From positions 1 through 10,978 of the forward strand of contig DASZZZ010000029.1 of assembly GCA_036260375.1 (NCBI GenBank): a DNA stretch of 10,978 nucleotides, written 5' to 3'. This document shows positions 7,390 to 10,978 of the stretch, one piece after another. How positions within the stretch are numbered: position 1 is the stretch's first letter; each line of letters begins with the position of its first letter. Position numbers and translations under genes: made by a program. The notes beneath the pieces were generated by a model. It did no database searches. It was not told the origin of the DNA and saw only the letters and a program-made list of their open reading frames with translations. This DNA comes from DASZZZ01 sp036260375 (GTDB lineage: Bacteria > Actinomycetota > CADDZG01 > WHSQ01).

Positions 7390-8096
7390 GCCGAGCGGCT
7401 CCCGCGGATGCGCTCCCACTGGATCGGCTTCGCCGAGCGCCGCAGGTACAGGGGCGCGAGGTCGTAGAGCGAGTCGAAGTCCTCGCGGAACATGCGCGAC
7501 AGCGTCAGCTCGACGAGCGAGCGGGCGTCGGGGAACGCCTGGCTCGTCGCGGCGATCTCCACCGACGACGCGATGTCCTGGAACACGTCGCGGTACAGCA
7601 GCGCGCCGTTGCCCACGAGCAGCACCTCGTGCGGTTGCGACGCGATGCGGGTCGCGAGCTGCTCGGGCTTGGCGATCGAGTAGTCGGACATGCGCTGGAT
7701 CCCGCCCGGCGACGACCGGTAGAGCGCGTAGAAGACCTCGTTGCGGCGCGCGTCGAGCACCGCCGCGATCCGCTTCGGCGAGTAGCGCACCTCGTAGGCG
7801 ACGAGATCGAGGCTCGGCATGCCGACGATCGGCACCGACAGCGCCTGTGCGAGCGCCTTGGCGGTCGCGACGCCGACCCGCATACCGGTGAACAGCCCCG
7901 GGCCGAGGCTCACCGCGACGCCGCCCAGGTTCGCGTAGGTGAGGCCGGCCTCCTCGAGGCAGAAGTGGATGGCCGGGAGCAGGAACTCGTTGTAGCTCGC
8001 GCCGCGCGCGACCATGGCGCTCGCGACGGCTCCCTGCTCGGAGCCGATCGCGACGCTGGCCTGGGGCGTCGACGTCTCGATGCCGAGGACGAGCAT
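7386..8096 (-). CDS. tsaB: tRNA threonylcarbamoyladenosine biosynthesis protein TsaB
   Basis: Non-catalytic ASKHA-fold partner that dimerises with TsaD and is needed for t6A synthesis. The 236 residues show GIETST (5-10), the conserved SLGPGLFTGMRVG (63-75), DARRNEVFYALY (115-126) and a PLYLR segment (215-219). It lacks the HxxxH metal site that distinguishes TsaD. The ATG follows GGAGG and overlaps the tsaE stop by one base (TGATG). Its stop overlaps the rimI start by four bases, so translation of the three genes is coupled. The start matches the usual N-terminus of the family. Confidence 0.95.
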   Translation of the reverse strand: MLVLGIETSTPQASVAIGSEQGAVASAMVARGASYNEFLLPAIHFCLEEAGLTYANLGGVAVSLGPGLFTGMRVGVATAKALAQALSVPIVGMPSLDLVAYEVRYSPKRIAAVLDARRNEVFYALYRSSPGGIQRMSDYSIAKPEQLATRIASQPHEVLLVGNGALLYRDVFQDIASSVEIAATSQAFPDARSLVELTLSRMFREDFDSLYDLAPLYLRRSAKPIQWERIRGSRSA

Positions 8097-8692
8097 CAGC
8101 CCTCCGGGTGCGCGGCGGTGGAGCCCCTATCGTCGCGTCCCGCCGGGCCTCTCGCGACGCGGAAGCGGGCTCCGCGGGCGGCGCCCGGGGCGGCGGCGTC
8201 GAGCAGCGCCTCCGCCGTCGCCCTCATCGACGCGAGCTTGTCGGCCCACTCGTCGCCGACGGCGCGAAAGCGCAGCGTGCGGACGTGGTCGCCGGGCATC
8301 GTGTCGTCCCGCCGCAGCGCGATCTCGAGGTGGCGCGGCGGCAGCAGCGGCGCGACCGCCTCGCCCCACTCCACGACGACGATCGCGCTCGGGTCGAGGA
8401 GGTCCTCGAAGCCGAGGTCGATGACCTCCTGGAACGAGTCGAGGCGGTAGATGTCGAGGTGGAGGATGGGATAGCGGCCCTCGTACTCGTGCACGATCGT
8501 GAACGTCGGGCTCGTGACGCGGCCCTGGACGCCGAGCGCCGCGGCGAGGCCCTGCACGAACACCGTCTTGCCGGCGCCGAGGTCGCCGGTGAGGCTGACG
8601 ACGTCGCCGGGGACGAGCAACGGCGCGAGGGCGGCTCCGAGGATGCGCGTCTCCTCGGGCGACTGCGTCGTCACCTCCAGCACGGGCAGCAC
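8096..8692 (-). CDS. tsaE: tRNA threonylcarbamoyladenosine biosynthesis ATPase TsaE
   Basis: P-loop ATPase that resets the TsaBD complex between catalytic cycles. It has 198 residues. Visible features are Walker A GDLGAGKT (36-43), TSPTFTIVHEY (60-70), LDIYRL (79-84, D80 probably the Mg/switch Asp) and VVEWGE (106-111) with the conserved Glu108 and Trp109. Most family members have about 150-160 residues. Here an extra Ala/Arg/Gly-rich tail (about 165-198) looks disordered. The start is a GTG 18 nt after the uracil-DNA glycosylase stop with no clear Shine-Dalgarno sequence. GTG codons at positions 4 and 7 are also possible, so the exact start is uncertain by a few residues. It is followed directly by tsaB. 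Confidence 0.94.
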   Translation of the reverse strand: MLPVLEVTTQSPEETRILGAALAPLLVPGDVVSLTGDLGAGKTVFVQGLAAALGVQGRVTSPTFTIVHEYEGRYPILHLDIYRLDSFQEVIDLGFEDLLDPSAIVVVEWGEAVAPLLPPRHLEIALRRDDTMPGDHVRTLRFRAVGDEWADKLASMRATAEALLDAAAPGAARGARFRVARGPAGRDDRGSTAAHPEG

Positions 8693-8710
8693 GTCAGCGC
8701 GTCGCCGGCG

Positions 8711-9373
8711 TCACCCGAACAGGCCGAGCTGCTCCGCCGCGGCGGTGGGGGCCGGGGCGGCCGCGGCGGGCTCCGGCTGCGGCGGACGCTCGTCGAGCGC
8801 GGCGCGGACGAGGCCGAAGTCGGCACGGATCGCATCGATCGGGCTGAGCCCGCCGAAGCGGCCGCCGCGCAGCGCCGCGGCCGGGTGGAACGTGGGGATG
8901 ACCGTCGCGCCGCGCCGGTGGTAGCGGTGCCCGCGCGCCCGCGTGATCCCGATCGGCTGCTCGAGCACGAAGCGGGTCGCGAAGTTGCCGAGCGTCACGA
9001 TGACGCGCGGGCGCATGTGGGCGAGCTGGGCCTCGAGGTACGGGCGGCACGCGTCGATCTCGTCGGGCAGCGGGTCCCGGTTGCCGGGAGGACGGCACTT
9101 GATGACGTTGACGATCGCGGCCTCGGAGCGGTCGAGGCCGATCTCGGCGAGGAGCTTGTCGAGCAGCTGGCCGGCGGCGCCGACGAACGGCCGGCCCTCG
9201 CGGTCCTCGTGGAAGCCGGGGGCCTCGCCGATGAAGACGAGGTCGGCGTCGAGGTTGCCGTCGGCCCACACGACGGTCGTCCGGCCGCCGGCGAGCCGGC
9301 ACTTCGTGCAGCCGAGGGCCTCGGCGCGCACGGCGTCGATCGAGGGCGGGCCGGTACCGGTGGTGGCGGGCAT
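8711..9373 (-). CDS. Uracil-DNA glycosylase, family 4, [4Fe-4S]
   Basis: Removes uracil from DNA as the first step of base excision repair. The 220 residues show the family-4 layout. Four cluster cysteines are C22 and C25 (CTKC), C93 (IKCRPPGNRDP) and C109 (ACRPYLEAQ). Motif 1 is GEAPGFHED (49-57) and motif 2 is TFHPAAAL (161-168) with H163. The core ends near residue 195. A Pro/Ala-rich linker (197-213) follows, and the chain ends in EQLGLFG. QLGLF fits the bacterial sliding-clamp-binding consensus QL(S/D)LF. The ATG at 9373 lies 45 nt after the aminopeptidase stop, with only a weak AGGT upstream. It shares the operon with the t6A genes, with an 18-nt gap to tsaE. Confidence 0.93.
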   Translation of the reverse strand: MPATTGTGPPSIDAVRAEALGCTKCRLAGGRTTVVWADGNLDADLVFIGEAPGFHEDREGRPFVGAAGQLLDKLLAEIGLDRSEAAIVNVIKCRPPGNRDPLPDEIDACRPYLEAQLAHMRPRVIVTLGNFATRFVLEQPIGITRARGHRYHRRGATVIPTFHPAAALRGGRFGGLSPIDAIRADFGLVRAALDERPPQPEPAAAAPAPTAAAEQLGLFG

Positions 9374-9418
9374 GCGTCAAACGTACCTAAGTGGGCCGCC
9401 CGCAACCAGCATCCCCGG

Positions 9419-10522
9419 TCACACGACGAGCTTGCCGTCGTCCATGAGGACGTCGCCGTCGACCGTGATCCGGCCCCCGTGGCGCAGGTCGCACACCATG
9501 TCCCAGTGGATCGCCGACTGGTTCACGCCGCCGGTCTCGGGATAGGAGGCGCCGAGCGCGAGGTGCACCGTCCCGCCGATCTTCTCGTCGAGCAGGATCT
9601 CGCCGGTGAACTCGGTGATGCCGTAGTTCGTGCCGATCCCGACCTCTCCGAGCACGCGCGCTCCGGGGTCGGTGTCGAGCGTCTTGACGAGGTACTCCTC
9701 GTTCTTGCGGGCGCGCGCGTCGACGACGCGCCCACCCTCGAACTCCAGGCGGATGCCCTCGACCGCCTGGCCCCCGTAGAGCGCCGGGTACGTGAACGAC
9801 ACGACGCCGCGGGTGCGGTCCTCGAGGGGGCCGGTGAAGATCTCGCCGTCGGGAAAGTTGTCGGTGCCGTCCGCGGCGACGAACGTCCGCCCCTCGATCC
9901 CGAGCACGAGGTCGGTGCCCTCGCCCTCGACGTGCATCTCCCTGCGTCCCTGCATCCACTCGAGGAGACGGGTGTGGCGCGCCGCGAACTGCTTCCACTG
10001 CGCGACCGGGTCGGGCGCGTCGACGAGACACGCGCGGTAGTAGAAGTCCTCGTACTCCTCGAGGCTCATCTCCGCGTCCATCGCGTGCGCCTCCGTCGGG
10101 AACAGCGTGACGTTCCAGCGCAGGTCGCCGTCGGCGGCGCGTCGCATCATCACGTCGGCGATTTCCTTGCGCGCCGTCGCCGCGATCGACTGGCGCACGG
10201 CGTCGACGCGCGACAGCTGACGCGTGTTGCTCTCGGCGATGATGCTGAAGTAGACGTCGACGTTCTCCGCGAGCCACCGCTCCGGCTCCCATAGGTAGCG
10301 CAGCTGCTCGTCGTTCGCGTAGCGATAGAAGAGCGGCTGCGCGCTCGTCATCAACGGCCGCAGCAACGGGTGCGCGCCGCGCTCGAGACAGCGCCGATAC
10401 ACCGCCAGCATCAACGGCTCCGCGACGTACGGCGCGCGGATCAGCACGCGGTCTCCGGCGCGCACCTCGTTCGAGTAGTCGACCAGGACGTCGGCAAGCC
10501 GCTCGACGCGTTCGTCTCTCAT
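9419..10522 (-). CDS. Aminopeptidase, M29 family (AmpS/PepS/T-type)
   Basis: Cytoplasmic metalloaminopeptidase that releases N-terminal residues from peptides. The 367-residue length fits the M29 family. Likely metal ligands in order are E227 (NFPDGEIFT), E293 (VLGEVGIG), H320 (HLALG), H339 and D341 (SAIHWDM), which is the complete M29 set for a two-metal site. The N-terminal domain (1-about 180) has the usual mixed fold starting with LVDYSNEVRAGDRVLI. The ATG at 10522 overlaps the hydrolase stop as ATGA and is preceded by AAGGAG 11 nt upstream. The frame remains open 41 codons further up, but that part overlaps the hydrolase and has no family similarity. The physiological substrate is unknown. 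Confidence 0.94.
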   Translation of the reverse strand: MRDERVERLADVLVDYSNEVRAGDRVLIRAPYVAEPLMLAVYRRCLERGAHPLLRPLMTSAQPLFYRYANDEQLRYLWEPERWLAENVDVYFSIIAESNTRQLSRVDAVRQSIAATARKEIADVMMRRAADGDLRWNVTLFPTEAHAMDAEMSLEEYEDFYYRACLVDAPDPVAQWKQFAARHTRLLEWMQGRREMHVEGEGTDLVLGIEGRTFVAADGTDNFPDGEIFTGPLEDRTRGVVSFTYPALYGGQAVEGIRLEFEGGRVVDARARKNEEYLVKTLDTDPGARVLGEVGIGTNYGITEFTGEILLDEKIGGTVHLALGASYPETGGVNQSAIHWDMVCDLRHGGRITVDGDVLMDDGKLVV

Positions 10523-10978
10523 CGTGCAGTCATCTCCTTCGCCCGGCCCGCCGCGCGGCGCGGCCGTCCCAGTTTCTCGTCCAGCCACCCGGCGACGAGG
10601 CGGTCGAAGTCGTCGTGGCGCTCGAGCATCGTCATGTGACCGCATCCGTCGAGCATCTCGAGGCGCGCGTCGGGCAGGTTGTCGGCGAGATGCTCCGACG
10701 CATGCGACATCGTCAGCTTGTCGTGCGTGCCTCCGACGACGAGCGCCGGGATGCGTATCGACGTCAGCGCGTCGGTCACGTCGAAGTCGCGATACGAGCG
10801 CAGCAGGTCGAGAATGACGTCGGAGGGCGTCTCCGAGAGCATGTCGTAGGTGAAGTCGATCTGCTTGGCCGACGCCGCCGGCCCGAACGCGAGGAAGGCG
10901 ACCGCCCAGAACACCGCGTCCGACGGCCGCACGACGCGCCGCAGCACGTCGATGCGATGGGACTGCGATCCGAGGGCG
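10519..10978 (-). CDS. Alpha/beta hydrolase, C-terminal part (5' end outside the window)
   Basis: 152 codons are visible and the frame is still open at the window edge, so the N-terminal half with the nucleophile is missing. The visible part contains a lid or cap helix region. The strand PALVVGGTHDKLT follows, its Asp being the usual acid of the triad, and then the DGCGHMTMLE segment with the catalytic His. That order is typical of alpha/beta hydrolases of the esterase, lipase or haloperoxidase type. The stop overlaps the start of the aminopeptidase by four bases, so it is cotranscribed. A GTG at 10947 could look like a start, but the hydrolase domain needs more upstream sequence. Substrate cannot be told from this fragment. 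Confidence 0.85.
   Translation of the reverse strand, partial: ALGSQSHRIDVLRRVVRPSDAVFWAVAFLAFGPAASAKQIDFTYDMLSETPSDVILDLLRSYRDFDVTDALTSIRIPALVVGGTHDKLTMSHASEHLADNLPDARLEMLDGCGHMTMLERHDDFDRLVAGWLDEKLGRPRRAAGRAKEMTAR

Noticed and set aside
8108..10294. Long open frame of about 728 codons on the plus strand
   Set aside because: It is antisense to tsaE, the glycosylase and the aminopeptidase, all well identified, and has shadow-type composition.

Overview
This is a GC-rich, gene-dense chromosomal segment, most consistent with a deep-branching member of the Actinomycetota (Thermoleophilia- or Acidimicrobiia-like). The lineage is inferred from base composition, ATGA-type overlaps, actinobacterial-looking promoter elements (TANNNT -10 boxes) and a GroESL operon under a CIRCE operator. 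No mobile element, CRISPR array, tRNA or rRNA is visible. Both ends cut through genes.

Left part, sulfate activation (minus strand, 1-1877): a homodimer-type sulfate adenylyltransferase (sat) is followed 12 nt later by the N-terminal part of an AlkP-superfamily phosphohydrolase (COG3379-like). Upstream of sat is a 197-nt leader. It starts with a compact imperfect hairpin ending in U5, and a good candidate promoter would place the transcription start at the foot of that hairpin. This is the best candidate for an undescribed element in the window: a riboswitch-like or attenuator leader on a sulfur gene.

Next (plus strand, 2186-3325): a secreted coiled-coil M23 peptidoglycan endopeptidase with a TTG start. 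It converges on groEL across a strong shared hairpin at 3438-3466.

Middle (minus strand, 3496-5618): groES-groEL, with a near-perfect CIRCE operator overlapping the probable transcription start. There is a 12-bp perfect hairpin between the two genes. GroEL ends in a combined His-rich and GGM-repeat tail.

Right part (minus strand, 5763-10978): a tightly packed probable operon. Its order is an alpha/beta hydrolase (partial), an M29 aminopeptidase, a family-4 [4Fe-4S] uracil-DNA glycosylase, tsaE, tsaB, a rimI-type acetyltransferase, then tsaD. TsaB, TsaD and TsaE carry out the second half of tRNA t6A37 synthesis. TsaC/Sua5, which makes the threonylcarbamoyl-AMP substrate, is not in the window. 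The glycosylase ends in QLGLF, a likely sliding-clamp-binding motif.

Most of the window is conserved housekeeping DNA. The points worth a second look are regulatory RNA structure (the sat leader and the groES/groEL hairpin), protein tails (glycosylase, GroEL, TsaE) and the pairing of sat with an AlkP-family enzyme.
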